Shown here: positions 41,080-50,598 of the stretch, piece after piece
Position numbering within the stretch: position 1 is the stretch's first letter
Layout: each line of letters starts with the position of its first letter
From: Thermus sediminis
GTDB taxonomy: Bacteria; Deinococcota; Deinococci; Deinococcales; Thermaceae
NCBI RefSeq assembly: GCF_003426945.1
Contig: NZ_QURO01000004.1
Span: 434,001-498,000 of the forward strand
Direction: 5' to 3'
Length of the DNA: 64,000 bases
Made by a program: the position numbers and the translations under genes
Notes under the pieces: generated by a model
The model's database searches: none
Told to the model about the DNA's origin: nothing
Seen by the model: only the letters and a program-made list of their open reading frames with translations

Positions 41080-41880
41080 ATGAGCGAGCAAGCCCAGGGG
41101 TCGGTCTTGGCCCTCGAGGTCCGCGGCCTCACGGTGGCCTACCGCGAGCAGCCCGTCCTTTGGGACGTGGACCTCGCCCTTCCCCCGGGGACCCTCCTGG
41201 CCATCGTCGGGCCCAACGGCGCCGGGAAAACCACCCTGCTCCAGGCCATCCTGGGCCTCATCCGCCCGGTGACGGGCCAGGTCCGGATCTACGGCGAGCC
41301 CGTGGAGCGCCAGCGCCGCCGCATCAGCTACATACCCCAGCGTAACAGCGTGGACTGGGACTTCCCCATTAGCGTCTTGGACCTGGTCCTGATGGGCACC
41401 TACGGCAGGCTGGGCTGGTTCCGACGCCCGGGAAGGTGGGAGCGGGAGCGGGCCATGCAGGCCCTGGAGCAGGTGGGCCTGTCCCACCTCGGGGACCGGC
41501 AGATCGGCAAGCTCTCCGGAGGCCAGCAGCAGCGGGCCTTCCTGGCCCGCGCCTTGGTGCAGGAGGCAGAGATCTACCTGATGGACGAGCCCTTTCAAGG
41601 CGTAGATGCCCTCACGGAAGAGGTGATCGTCAAGCTGCTGCAGGGGCTCCGGGACCAGGGCAAGACCGTGGCCGTTGTCCACCACGATCTGCAGACCGTG
41701 CCCATCTACTTTGACTGGGTCCTTCTCCTGAACGTGCGCCCCATAGCCTTCGGGCCCGTGGCCCAGGTTTTCACCGAGGAAAACCTTCGGGCCACCTACA
41801 GCGGCCACCCCCTCGCCTCTCTGGCCCGGGACCAAGGGGGCCTGCCCCTCGGGAGAAGCCCATGGTCCATGAAATCCTAG
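41080..41880 (+). CDS. Metal ABC transporter ATP-binding protein
   Basis: A 266-residue ABC ATPase with Walker [10 protein letters not shown] near 44-52, Q-loop [13 protein letters not shown] (the W-D-F-P form typical of Mn/Zn importers), signature [10 protein letters not shown], Walker [13 protein letters not shown] and a switch histidine in VVHHDL. It powers the permeases downstream. It starts 19 nt after the binding protein and overlaps the first permease by 19 nt. Confidence 0.94.
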   Translation: MSEQAQGSVLALEVRGLTVAYREQPVLWDVDLALPPGTLLAIVGPNGAGKTTLLQAILGLIRPVTGQVRIYGEPVERQRRRISYIPQRNSVDWDFPISVLDLVLMGTYGRLGWFRRPGRWERERAMQALEQVGLSHLGDRQIGKLSGGQQQRAFLARALVQEAEIYLMDEPFQGVDALTEEVIVKLLQGLRDQGKTVAVVHHDLQTVPIYFDWVLLLNVRPIAFGPVAQVFTEENLRATYSGHPLASLARDQGGLPLGRSPWSMKS

Positions 41881-42752
41881 GGGATCCCACGCTGCGCACG
41901 GTGGCCCTTGGGGGGATGCTCCTGGGCCTTGGAAGCGGGGTGGTGGGGGTTTACGCCGTCCTCCGCCGCAGAAGCCTCCTGGGCGACGCCGTTTCCCACG
42001 CGGCCCTGCCGGGGATCGCCCTGGCCTTTTTGCTCACGCGCAGCAAAGAACCTTCGGTCCTCCTGGTAGGGGCCCTGCTTGCGGGCTGGGTCGGCTCCTT
42101 GCTGGTGGAGGGCATCACCCGGACCACCCGGGTCAAGCTGGACAGCGCCCTGGGCCTGGTCCTTTCGGTTTTCTTCGGCTTTGGCCTGGTCCTTCTCACC
42201 TTCCTGCAAAGGCATCCCGACGCAGGCCAGGCCGGCCTCCACCGTTTCTTGTTGGGCCAGGCGGCCACGCTGCGCCAACAGGACGTCCTGGCGATGGCCA
42301 TAGGCGCCGCCATCATCCTACTGGGAGTAAGCCTTCTTTGGAAGGAACTCAAGGTCATCGCCTTTGACCCCGGGTTCGCCCAGAGCCTGGGGCTTCCTGC
42401 CCGCACCCTGGCCTTCCTCCTGGACACCTTGACCGTCTTGGCGATCGTGATCGGCCTCCACATGGTGGGCGTGGTCCTGATGAGCGCCATGCTGGTGGCC
42501 CCGGCGGCGGCGGCGCGCCAGTGGACGGATCGGCTGGGGGTTATGGTCTTGCTCAGCGCCCTTTTCGGCGTCCTCGCTAGCGTCGGGGGGGCGCTGCTCA
42601 GCAGCCTGATCCCGCGCTTCCCCACCGGTCCGGCCATCGTGCTGGTCGTGGGCGCCTTCGTCCTCCTCTCCCTGCTCCTTGCCCCCGGCCGGGGCCTGGT
42701 GTGGAGGGCCTCCCGGAGGGCAAGCCTCCCCCCCCATAGGGAAGGGCCATGA
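41862..42752 (+). CDS. Metal ABC transporter permease 1
   Basis: A 296-residue ABC-3 family permease with about eight membrane helices. The conserved [24 protein letters not shown] segment lies at residues 35-58, and the cytoplasmic coupling helix region [17 protein letters not shown] is near residue 160. It would form a heterodimer with the second permease. Its TGA overlaps the ATG of permease 2 by 4 nt. Confidence 0.93.
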   Translation: MVHEILGDPTLRTVALGGMLLGLGSGVVGVYAVLRRRSLLGDAVSHAALPGIALAFLLTRSKEPSVLLVGALLAGWVGSLLVEGITRTTRVKLDSALGLVLSVFFGFGLVLLTFLQRHPDAGQAGLHRFLLGQAATLRQQDVLAMAIGAAIILLGVSLLWKELKVIAFDPGFAQSLGLPARTLAFLLDTLTVLAIVIGLHMVGVVLMSAMLVAPAAAARQWTDRLGVMVLLSALFGVLASVGGALLSSLIPRFPTGPAIVLVVGAFVLLSLLLAPGRGLVWRASRRASLPPHREGP

Positions 42753-43891
42753 CCGGAGTGCAGGTCCAGGTGGAGATCCAGCTCATCGCCGCCTTCGCTG
42801 CGGCGGCCTGCGCCCTACCCGGCGCCTTTCTGGTGCTCCGCCGGATGGCCCTTCTTAGCGATGCCATCAGCCACTCGGTGGTCCTCGGCATAGCCGTGGG
42901 CTTCCTCCTGGCCCAGAACCTCAACTCGCCCCTCTTGATCCTGGGGGCTGCCCTGGTGGGCCTGCTCACCGCCTGGCTGGTGGAGCTTCTGCACCGCACG
43001 GGGCTCGTGCGCGAGGACGCCGCCATCGGGCTGGTCTTCCCTACGCTCTTTAGCCTGGGCGTGGTCCTCATCTCCCTCTACGCCAGGCACGTCCACCTGG
43101 ACACGGACTCGGTGCTCCTGGGAGAGTTGGCCTTCGCCCCCCTGAACCGGCTCGTGGTGGCGGGCAGGGACATCGGACCCCAGGCCTTGTACGTTAGCGC
43201 CGCCCTGTTTGTGCTCAACGCAACCTTCGTCGCCATACTTTACAAAGAATTGAAATTGGCTACCTTTGACCCAGGCCTCGCGGCCCTCCTGGGCTTTTCC
43301 CCGGCCGTCATCCACTACGGGCTCATGGGCCTCACCTCCCTGACCGCAGTGGGGGCCTTTGAGGTCGTGGGCGCCGTCCTCGCCGTGGCCCTGTTCATTG
43401 CCCCTGCGGCCACCGCCTACCTCCTCACCGACGACCTGGCCAGCATGCTGGTCCTCAGCGTGGTCACGGGGGTAGGGGCGGCCATCGGGGGTTACTGGCT
43501 GGCCCACCTCCTGGACGCCTCCATCGCCGGGTCCATGGCCACGACCGCCGGCCTTCTCTTTGCCCTCGCCTGGCTCCTTGCCCCGGAGCGGGGCCTCCTC
43601 GCTGCCCAAAGGCGGCGCGCCCGGCAACGCCTGGAATTCGCCCAAAGGATTCTGCTGGTGCACCTCCACCGCCAGGGCCAGCCGGGCGCGGAAAGGCAAC
43701 CCCACGAGGAGCACCTCTGGCAGGAGCTGGGCTGGAACCGGGGGTTCGCCCTACGGATCGTGGCCCTGGCGGAAAGGGAAGGACTGGTCATCCGCCAAGA
43801 GGGGCGGCTACGGCTCACCCAACGCGGCCGCCTTCTCGCCCAGGAGGCTCTGCTTCCGGGAGAGGCACCCGCGACTCCTGGGGAGGGGTAG
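42749..43891 (+). CDS. Metal ABC transporter permease 2 fused to a winged-helix domain
   Basis: A 380-residue protein. Residues 1-285 are an ABC-3 permease with VLRRMALLSDAISHSVVLGIAVGF and KELKLATFDPGLAALLG. Residues about 290-375 form a cytoplasmic winged-helix-like tail (QRILLVHLHRQG, then WQELGWNRGFALRIVALAEREGLVIRQEGRLRLTQRGRLLAQ) resembling the DNA-binding half of DtxR/MntR repressors. Such fusions are known in this permease family. The tail may sense metal or regulate transport; DNA binding is unproven. Confidence 0.88.
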   Translation: MTGVQVQVEIQLIAAFAAAACALPGAFLVLRRMALLSDAISHSVVLGIAVGFLLAQNLNSPLLILGAALVGLLTAWLVELLHRTGLVREDAAIGLVFPTLFSLGVVLISLYARHVHLDTDSVLLGELAFAPLNRLVVAGRDIGPQALYVSAALFVLNATFVAILYKELKLATFDPGLAALLGFSPAVIHYGLMGLTSLTAVGAFEVVGAVLAVALFIAPAATAYLLTDDLASMLVLSVVTGVGAAIGGYWLAHLLDASIAGSMATTAGLLFALAWLLAPERGLLAAQRRRARQRLEFAQRILLVHLHRQGQPGAERQPHEEHLWQELGWNRGFALRIVALAEREGLVIRQEGRLRLTQRGRLLAQEALLPGEAPATPGEG

Positions 43892-43908
43892 GTTTACACT
43901 TAGGGCTG

Positions 43909-45024
43909 GTGAAGGGGAGGTTCCGGTTGCGCCAACCCCAGATCGCCCCTATCGCGGGGGGTTTTCTGGTCTCTGACCCCTACGGGGTCTACGAAAAGCC
44001 TCTGGCCCTCACGGAAGGGGGGCTCCTCCTCTTCTCCCTCCTGGATGGCAAGACCCTGGAAGAAGTGCAGGAAGAGGTCTTCAAGGCCCACGGGGTCCTG
44101 GTCCCCAGAAAGGAGCTAGAGGACTTGGCCAAGGCCCTGGAGGAGGCGGGCCTCCTCCTCACGGAAGGGGTGGCCCAGAGGCTCAAGGAGGAGGAGGAGA
44201 AGCTCCGGCGGGAAAGGCCCATGCGCCTCGCAGGCCTCTCCTACCCCAAGGGGGAGAAGGAGGCCCGGGCCTTCCTGGAGGCCTTCCGGGCCGCCTACCC
44301 CGGCGAGGGGAGAAGAGCGGAGGCCCTCCTCCTCCCCCATCTGGAGCCCGCCCGCGTCCCCGAGGCCTACGGGGCGGCCCTGGCGGTTTTGGAAAGGACC
44401 CCTGAGCCCGAGAGGGTCTATCTGGTGGGGGTGGCCCACCGGCCCCTGGAGGAGAGGGCCGCCGCCCTCCCCGTGCCCTTCCACACCCCCTTCGGCCCCA
44501 TGGAGCCCGACCTCCCCGCCCTCCAGGCCCTGGACGCCCTCCTCCCCTACGAGCTCTTCAACACCCCCCTGGCCTTCCGGGAGGAGCACAGCCTGGAGCT
44601 TCCCCTCCTCTTCCTCAAGGGCCGCTACGGGAGGGCCCGGCTTGTCCCCCTCCTGGTGGGCAGGCGAGGCCCGGAGCTGGGGGAGGCCCTCAAGGTGGTC
44701 CTGGGGGAGTACCCCGGCCTCGTGGTCCTGGCCGTGGACCTTTCCCACGTGGGGCCCCGGTTTGGAGACCCGCCCCTAGGCCGCCCCCTGGCGGAGGAGG
44801 CCAGGCAGCGGGATCTCGGCTTCCTGGAGAGGCTCGCCCAGGGGGAGCCCGAGGCCGCCTTGGCCTTCCTGGGCCCAAATAACCCCACCCGCATAGACGC
44901 CACCGAGGTGGTGGCGAGCCTCGCCCCCCTCCTAAGGGGAAGGAAGGGGGAGGTCCTGGCCCACCGCCTGGACCTCGAGGCCCCCACCCTAAGCGCGGTA
45001 GGGGCCGGGACCCTTGCCCTCTAG
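43909..45024 (+). CDS. MEMO/AmmeMemoRadiSam-B-like protein with N-terminal extension
   Basis: A 371-residue protein. The first 100 residues contain a PqqD-like winged-helix pattern (LALTEGGLLLFSLLDGKTLEEVQEEVF) and a coiled coil. Residues about 105-371 are a MEMO-type dioxygenase fold, with LPHLEPARVPEAY, YLVGVAHRP, EEHSLELPLLFLKG and AVDLSHVG. Histidines matching three MEMO metal ligands are present, but the usual cysteine ligand is not seen. No AmmeMemoRadiSam partners lie nearby. GTG 43909 is 8 nt after a TACACT -10. It overlaps rnr convergently by 4 nt. Confidence 0.72.
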   Translation: MKGRFRLRQPQIAPIAGGFLVSDPYGVYEKPLALTEGGLLLFSLLDGKTLEEVQEEVFKAHGVLVPRKELEDLAKALEEAGLLLTEGVAQRLKEEEEKLRRERPMRLAGLSYPKGEKEARAFLEAFRAAYPGEGRRAEALLLPHLEPARVPEAYGAALAVLERTPEPERVYLVGVAHRPLEERAAALPVPFHTPFGPMEPDLPALQALDALLPYELFNTPLAFREEHSLELPLLFLKGRYGRARLVPLLVGRRGPELGEALKVVLGEYPGLVVLAVDLSHVGPRFGDPPLGRPLAEEARQRDLGFLERLAQGEPEAALAFLGPNNPTRIDATEVVASLAPLLRGRKGEVLAHRLDLEAPTLSAVGAGTLAL

Positions 45025-47264
45025 CGGCGCCGCCTCCGCTTGGGGCGGGTTTCCGCCGGGCGGTTTTCCTTAGGTTGCCACTCGCCGAAGTAGACCGTGT
45101 TCACCGTGGCCCGCTCGGGACGGGTATCCCGGGCCTTGTCCTTGGGAGGTCCCACCACTTTCCGCATGTCCACCTCCTCCTTTGCAGCGTCCCTTTGACG
45201 CTTCGTGGATGCCTCCACGTAGGGCACCAGGTCGATCTGCCTGAGCCTGGGGTTGGCGGCGGCGATCACCACCTCCATCTCGTCCCCCAGGCGGATCCTC
45301 TTCCCCTTGGGGCCCAGGAGGGCCAGGGCCTCCTCGCTGTAGGTGTAGGGCCCCAGGGCCTCGAGGCGCACCAAGCCCTCCACCCCGTTTCTCAGCATCA
45401 CGAAGGCTCCAAAATTGGCTACCCCCGTGACCCTCCCCCGGAAGCGCTCCCCCAGGTGGAGCTCCGCCCACTTGGCCATGTAGTACTTGGTGAGTTCCCT
45501 TTCTGCGGACTCGGCCTTGCGCTCCCTCTCCGAGGCGTGCTCGGCGACGGCGGGGAACTCCGAGAACCACCTGGCCTTCCGCTTCTGCGTGAGGGCGCGC
45601 CGCATGGTGGAGCGCAGAACCCGGTGGACCACCAGGTCGGGGTAGCGGCGGATGGGGCTGGTGAAGTGGAGGTAATGCTCCATGGCCAGGCCGAAGTGGC
45701 CCAGATTCTCGGAGGCGTAGCGGGCCAGGCGCAAGGAGCGGAGGACCAGATTGGCCACCACGGGCTCCTCGGGGCGGCCCTTGGCCTCCAGGAGGACCTT
45801 CTGTAGGGCCTTGGGGGAAATCTGCTCGGGCAGGGTGTAGCCTAGGCGAGCCAGGGCGGTGCGGAGCTTGCCGTAGGCCTCTTCTGGAGGCTCCTCGTGG
45901 ACCCGGAAAAGCCCAGGAAGCCCCCGCTTGACTAGACGCTCCGCCACGAGGCGGTTGGCGAGGAGCATGAGCTCCTCAATGAGGCTCCGGGCCTTGGGCT
46001 CTGCCTGGGGGATGAGGTGAAGGGTACCCTCCTCCACCTCCACCTTCACCTCGGGGAAGCTAAAGTCCAAGGAGCCCGCCTCCATGCGCTTTTTCCGCAT
46101 CCTCCCCGTGAGGTCAAGGAGAAGCGCCAAATCCTCGGCCAAAAAGGCGTGCTCCTCGGGAAGGCCAAACCCCTCGGCGAAGGCCTCCACCTCGGTGTAG
46201 GTGAGGCGGGCTACGCTCCGGATGACCCCCTCGGCGAAGCGGACCCGCTTCACCTCCAGATCCTCGCCCAGGTCCACCAGGACCGAGAGGACCAGGCGGT
46301 CCTCATGGGGCTTGAGGGAGCAGACCCCGTTGGAAAGCCTCTCCGGGAGCATGGGCAGGACCCGGCCCGGCAGGTAGACGCTGGTCCCCCTTTGGAAGGC
46401 CTCCCGGTCCAGGAGGCTTCCCTCCCTGACGTAAAAGGAGACGTCGGCGATGTGGACCCCGACCCGGTAGCCCTTGGGGAGGCGCTCTACATGGATGGCG
46501 TCGTCAAAGTCCTTGGCGTCCACCCCGTCTATGGTGAAGACCCTGAGGGCGCGGAAGTCCTCCCGCCTCCTAAGCTCCGCCTCGGGGATCTCCAGGGGGA
46601 TGGCCTCCGCCTCCTTCAGGACCTCCTCGGGGAACTCGGCCCTGAGACCGTACTTGGCGATGACGGCCTGGGTCTCGGTCTCCGGGGCCTCCCCCTCCCC
46701 CAGGTACTCCAGGAACTCCCCGTAGGGGCGCCTTTCGTAGTGGACCTGGGCCACGATGCGGCTTCCCCGCTTGAGGCCCTCTAGCCCTTTGGGAAGAAGC
46801 CTGAGCTCGGGAAGGCCGGGCTCATCGGGAAGGAGGACGGCGTACCCCCGCCTAAAGTCCAGGGTGCCCACCACCCGCTCCCGGGCCCGCTTCAAGACCC
46901 TCTCCACCACCCCCCAAGGCCTCCCATCCCGGCCCGGGGGCATGACCCTGGCCTCCACCAGGTCCTCGGGCCAGGCGTCCCCCGTGTACCCTGGGGGGAT
47001 GAAGAGGTCCTTCTCCGGGGTCGGCCCCCAAGGGGCTAGCTTGAGGCGCACGAAGCCGTACCCGTCCCGGCGCAGGCTGATGGGGCCCTGGACCCTGTTC
47101 GGAAGGGAGTACTGGCTCCCCTTCTTTTCCAGAAGCCCCTCCCGCACCAGAGCCTTCAGGTAGGCCTTAGCCTCCCGCTTGGAAAGCCCAAAGCGATGGA
47201 GGATCTCCTCCAGCCGGTGGGGCTTGCCCGTCTTCTTGAAAAACTCCAACAGGGTTTCCTGCAT
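45021..47264 (-). CDS. rnr: Ribonuclease R
   Basis: A 747-residue RNB-family 3'-5' exoribonuclease. It has an N-terminal winged helix (about 1-60), cold-shock/OB domains, the catalytic RNB domain with TIDGVDAKDFDDAIHV near residue 250 and IADVSFYV, and a C-terminal S1 domain (GRVTGVANFGAFVML). The tail is lysine/arginine rich (PKRRRRR), typical of RNase R. It degrades structured RNA. It follows the aminotransferase gene by 1 nt. Confidence 0.95.
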   Translation of the reverse strand: MQETLLEFFKKTGKPHRLEEILHRFGLSKREAKAYLKALVREGLLEKKGSQYSLPNRVQGPISLRRDGYGFVRLKLAPWGPTPEKDLFIPPGYTGDAWPEDLVEARVMPPGRDGRPWGVVERVLKRARERVVGTLDFRRGYAVLLPDEPGLPELRLLPKGLEGLKRGSRIVAQVHYERRPYGEFLEYLGEGEAPETETQAVIAKYGLRAEFPEEVLKEAEAIPLEIPEAELRRREDFRALRVFTIDGVDAKDFDDAIHVERLPKGYRVGVHIADVSFYVREGSLLDREAFQRGTSVYLPGRVLPMLPERLSNGVCSLKPHEDRLVLSVLVDLGEDLEVKRVRFAEGVIRSVARLTYTEVEAFAEGFGLPEEHAFLAEDLALLLDLTGRMRKKRMEAGSLDFSFPEVKVEVEEGTLHLIPQAEPKARSLIEELMLLANRLVAERLVKRGLPGLFRVHEEPPEEAYGKLRTALARLGYTLPEQISPKALQKVLLEAKGRPEEPVVANLVLRSLRLARYASENLGHFGLAMEHYLHFTSPIRRYPDLVVHRVLRSTMRRALTQKRKARWFSEFPAVAEHASERERKAESAERELTKYYMAKWAELHLGERFRGRVTGVANFGAFVMLRNGVEGLVRLEALGPYTYSEEALALLGPKGKRIRLGDEMEVVIAAANPRLRQIDLVPYVEASTKRQRDAAKEEVDMRKVVGPPKDKARDTRPERATVNTVYFGEWQPKENRPAETRPKRRRRR

Positions 47265-47265
47265 T

Positions 47266-48510
47266 CTATCCCAGTAGGCCCTCGAGGGCCTTCTCCGTGG
47301 CCTTAAGGCTCCCGGAAAAGGCCCGAAGGGCCTCGTCCGCGTGCTCCTGGCCGATGATGAGGGGGGGCTCGAGGCGCACCACCTTGGGGTTATTCAGGCC
47401 GAAGGCGGTGATCACCCCCCGCTCCGCCAGCTCCGCCACCACCAGGGCCCCGATGTCGGCGTCGGCGAACTCCACCCCCAGCATCAGGCCCCGCCCCCGC
47501 ACGTCCTCTATGAGGTGGGGGTACTGGGCCTGGAGCGCCCGAAGCCCCTCCATGAGGTAGCCTCCCACCTCCAGGGCCCTAGCCGGGAGGTCCTCCTCCA
47601 GGGTGACCTCAATGGCCGCCAGGGCCGCCGCCGCCGCCAGGGGGTTGCCCCCGAAGGTGGAGGAGTGGAAGAGGGGGTTTCCCTTGAAGACCTCAAAGAC
47701 CTCCCGCCGCCCCACGCAGGCCCCGATGGGCATGACCCCGCCCCCTAGGGCCTTGGCCAGGGTCATGAGGTCGGGGGCCACCCCTTCCCAGTCCACGCCA
47801 AAGAGCCGCCCGGTGCGGCCCAGGCCGGTCTGGACCTCGTCGGCGATCATGAGGACGCCCCTCTTCCGGGTGATCTCCCGCACCCCCCGGAGGTACCCCT
47901 CGGGGGGAACCCTTATCCCCCCTTCCCCTTGGATGGGCTCCACGATGACCGCAGCAGTCTCCCCGTCTATGGCGGCCTCCAAGGCCCCTAGATCCCCATA
48001 GGGGACCACCTTAATCCCCGGGAGGAGGGGCCTCGCCGGGTCCTGGTACTGGGGACGGGGGGTGAGGGAGAGGGCCCCCATGGTCTTGCCGTGGAACCCC
48101 CCTTGGGTGGTGATGATCCCCGGCTTGCCGGTGTAGGCCCGGGCCAGCTTGATGGCCGCCTCCACCGCCTCGGCCCCGGAGTTGCCGAAGAAGACCATCT
48201 CCAGGCCCTCGGGGGTGATCTCCGCCAGCTTGGCCGCCAGCCTCGCCGTGGGCTCGGAGACCAGGACCCTGACGGACATGGGCATGCGGGCGAGCTGGTC
48301 CACCACCGCCGCCACCACCTTCGGATGGCGGTGGCCCAGGTTCAGGGCGCCATAGAGGCCTAAGAAGTCCAGGTACCGCTTCCCCGTGGTGTCCCAGACG
48401 TAGGGGCCCTCGGCGTGGGACTCCACCCGGTCTAGCCCGGTGAAGCGGAGGAGGCCCGCGAGGCCTGGGTTGATGTGGCGTTCAAAGAGGGTGAAGGGGG
48501 AGAGGTCCAT
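47266..48510 (-). CDS. Class III PLP-dependent aminotransferase (ornithine/putrescine type)
   Basis: A 414-residue fold-type I aminotransferase. The phosphate-binding NSGAEAVEAAIKLAR, PLP-contacting EPIQGEGG, ADEVQTGLGRTG and the Schiff-base lysine in LAKALGGG are present. The N-terminal NLGHRHPKV and PMSVRVLVSEP sections look like putrescine or acetyl-lysine/ornithine aminotransferases. The exact donor is not determinable. It lies directly upstream of rnr and 9 nt after the thioesterase gene. Confidence 0.88.
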   Translation of the reverse strand: MDLSPFTLFERHINPGLAGLLRFTGLDRVESHAEGPYVWDTTGKRYLDFLGLYGALNLGHRHPKVVAAVVDQLARMPMSVRVLVSEPTARLAAKLAEITPEGLEMVFFGNSGAEAVEAAIKLARAYTGKPGIITTQGGFHGKTMGALSLTPRPQYQDPARPLLPGIKVVPYGDLGALEAAIDGETAAVIVEPIQGEGGIRVPPEGYLRGVREITRKRGVLMIADEVQTGLGRTGRLFGVDWEGVAPDLMTLAKALGGGVMPIGACVGRREVFEVFKGNPLFHSSTFGGNPLAAAAALAAIEVTLEEDLPARALEVGGYLMEGLRALQAQYPHLIEDVRGRGLMLGVEFADADIGALVVAELAERGVITAFGLNNPKVVRLEPPLIIGQEHADEALRAFSGSLKATEKALEGLLG

Positions 48511-48519
48511 GCCCCAATG

Positions 48520-48918
48520 CTACCCTGAGTGTAGCACACGCAAGGCCTCCAGGATGTCCTCGGGAATGCGGGAGGCCTTCTCCCCCACCTGGCAGAGGTG
48601 GCGGGTGAACCCCTCGGCGAGGAGCACCCCCTCCCGCAAGACCTGGTAGCGGAAGCGGAGGGCCCGGGAGGAGACCTCAGCCAGGTGGGTCCTCACCTCC
48701 ACCGCCTCGCCGAAGCGGGCGGGCCTCTTGAAGGTGAGGCCAAGCTCCACCACGGGGAAGCGGACCCCCCTGGCCTCCACCAGGTGGTAAGGGAGGCCCG
48801 CCTGCTCCAGGAAGTCCACCCGGGCCGCCTCCAGATAGACGGCGTATACGGCGTGGTGGACCACCCCCATCTGGTCCGTCTCGGCGTAGCGCACCTTTAG
48901 GAGGGTTCGGGTCTCCAT
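48520..48918 (-). CDS. YbgC-family acyl-CoA thioesterase
   Basis: A 132-residue hot-dog fold thioesterase of the 4-hydroxybenzoyl-CoA/YbgC group. The catalytic Asp lies in RYAETDQMGVVHHAVYAVYLEAARVDFLEQ (residues about 10-40). It hydrolyses acyl-CoA esters in the cytoplasm; the chain length is unknown. Its ATG overlaps the rbfA stop by 22 nt, so the genes are coupled. Confidence 0.9.
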   Translation of the reverse strand: METRTLLKVRYAETDQMGVVHHAVYAVYLEAARVDFLEQAGLPYHLVEARGVRFPVVELGLTFKRPARFGEAVEVRTHLAEVSSRALRFRYQVLREGVLLAEGFTRHLCQVGEKASRIPEDILEALRVLHSG

Positions 48919-49184
48919 GGCAGAAACTCTAGCCGGGGCAAGCGCCTTAGGCGCACCCGCCTCCCCAGGGCAGAAACCAGCCGCCCTTCGGCGTGGGCCA
49001 GGGCCTTCAGGGCCCCCTCTTCGTCCCCGAAGGCCTCCACGTACACGAAAAGGACAGCCCCGTCCGGGGAGAGGCGGGCGGCCTCCACGGTGAGGAGGAA
49101 GAGGCGGGGGTCCTCCAGGGCCTGGATCTCCTCCGCCAAGACCCGCCTGAGCCGCTCCTCCAGGTGGGCTTTCCCGTAGCTCAC
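48897..49184 (-). CDS. rbfA: Ribosome-binding factor A
   Basis: A 95-residue KH-like fold protein needed for 30S subunit maturation (16S 5' end). [21 protein letters not shown] is the RbfA N-terminal signature, and the C-terminus ends RLRRLPRLEFLP. Its compact length equals that of the Thermus RbfA studied structurally. It lies 9 nt downstream of glmM. Confidence 0.9.
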   Translation of the reverse strand: MSYGKAHLEERLRRVLAEEIQALEDPRLFLLTVEAARLSPDGAVLFVYVEAFGDEEGALKALAHAEGRLVSALGRRVRLRRLPRLEFLPWRPEPS

Positions 49185-49193
49185 GCCCCTAGC

Positions 49194-50495
49194 TCACCCC
49201 CGGTCCAAGGCTTCCACCACCTGGGCCAGGGCCCTCGCCACCTCCTCCGCCCCCTCCTCCGCCTCCACCATGACCCGGACGAGGGGCTCGGTGCCCGAGG
49301 GGCGGACGCTCACTCGGCCCCGACCTAAAAGGCCCTCCTCCGCCCTCCTCACGGCCTCCCCAAGCCTGGGGTCTTCCATGACCCGGGCCTTGTCCCGCAC
49401 GCGGACGCCGAGGAGGACCTGGGGGTACAAGGGGAGCCCCTCGTACCAGTCGGCGAGGTCGCCTCCCATGATCCGCAAGGCCTTCAGGGTGAGGAGGGCG
49501 GAGAGGAGGCCGTCCCCCGTGGTGTGGTGGCGGCGGAAGATGACGTGGCCCGAGGGCTCCCCCCCGAGGTGGAGGCCCTTCGCCTTCAGCATCTCCAGGA
49601 CGTAGCGGTCCCCCACTTGGGCCCGGTGGAAGGCGAGGCCCTTTGCCTTCAGGGCCACCTCGAGGCCCATGTTGCTCATCACCGTGCCCACCACCCCCTC
49701 CTCCCCGAAGGCGAGGGCGGTGAGGTAGAGGATGTGGTCCCCGTGGAAGAGCCGGCCCTTGCGGTCTATGAACTGGACCCGGTCCCCGTCGCCGTCAAAG
49801 GCGATGCCGAGGTCTAGGCCAAGCTCCAGCACGAAGCGGGAGAGGGCCTCAGGGTGGGTGGAGCCGCACGCCTTGTTGATGTTCCTCCCGTCCGGGGTGT
49901 TGAAGAAGGCCATGACCTCGGCCCCCGCCCTCTGGAAGAGCCTGGGCCCCATCCGGTAGGTGGCCCCGTGGGCCAGGTCCAGGCCGATCCTGAGGCCCGT
50001 GAGGTCGGGGGCGTATCCCAGGAGGAAGTCCAGGTACATCCGCTCCGCCTCCCGGAAGTCCCCCACGGTGCCGATGCCCCGGGTGGGGTGGTCCTCTTCC
50101 AGAAGCCTTTCTATTTCCTCCTCGGTCTCGTCGGGGAGCTTCTCCCCCGTGGGGCCGAAGAACTTGATGCCGTTGTCCCGGTAGGGGTTGTGGCTGGCGG
50201 AGATCACCGCCCCCGCCGTGGCCTTAAGGGCCTTGGTCAGGTAGGCCACCCCCGGGGTGGGCAGGACCCCCAGGTGCTCCACCCGCACCCCCTGGCTCAT
50301 GAGGCCCGCCGCCAGAGCGGCTTCCAGGAGGTCCGAGGACTCCCGGGTGTCCTTGGCCAGGAGGACCACAGGCCTGGGGCTTTCCTGGCGGAAGTAGGCC
50401 CCCGCTGCCTGGCCGAGCCTGAGGACGAAGTCCGGGGTCAGGGGGGGCTTCCCCGCCTCCCCCCGCACCCCGTCGGTGCCGAAGTAGCGCCTCAC
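49194..50495 (-). CDS. glmM: Phosphoglucosamine mutase
   Basis: A 433-residue alpha-D-phosphohexomutase that converts glucosamine-6-P to glucosamine-1-P for cell-wall UDP-GlcNAc. The active serine is in ISASHNPYRDNGIKFF near residue 97, the metal loop DGDGDR near 240, the sugar loop GEPSGH near 320 and the phosphate loop RPSGTEPLVRVM near the end. A TATAGT -10 (50509-50504) overlaps an upstream GTG, so GTG 50495, 8 nt further on, is preferred. Confidence 0.95.
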   Translation of the reverse strand: MRRYFGTDGVRGEAGKPPLTPDFVLRLGQAAGAYFRQESPRPVVLLAKDTRESSDLLEAALAAGLMSQGVRVEHLGVLPTPGVAYLTKALKATAGAVISASHNPYRDNGIKFFGPTGEKLPDETEEEIERLLEEDHPTRGIGTVGDFREAERMYLDFLLGYAPDLTGLRIGLDLAHGATYRMGPRLFQRAGAEVMAFFNTPDGRNINKACGSTHPEALSRFVLELGLDLGIAFDGDGDRVQFIDRKGRLFHGDHILYLTALAFGEEGVVGTVMSNMGLEVALKAKGLAFHRAQVGDRYVLEMLKAKGLHLGGEPSGHVIFRRHHTTGDGLLSALLTLKALRIMGGDLADWYEGLPLYPQVLLGVRVRDKARVMEDPRLGEAVRRAEEGLLGRGRVSVRPSGTEPLVRVMVEAEEGAEEVARALAQVVEALDRG

Positions 50496-50566
50496 AGCGG
50501 CCACTATACCAGGACCCCTGGGGCGGGTTGCCGTTGCCCGGGGTGGGGAGGCCCTTCCGATCTTGA

Positions 50567-50588
50567 TTTACTCAATGCACTGAGTAAA
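50567..50588. promoter_or_regulatory. Inverted repeat operator candidate upstream of the AAA/DUF4143 gene
   Basis: TTTACTCA (50567-50574), ATGCAC, TGAGTAAA (50581-50588) is a perfect 8-bp inverted repeat ending 10 nt before the GTG at 50599. It overlaps the expected -35 region (TTTACT) and adjoins AT-rich AATACT. The area is AT-rich compared with its surroundings. Confidence 0.6.
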
Positions 50589-50598
50589 AATACTAGTT

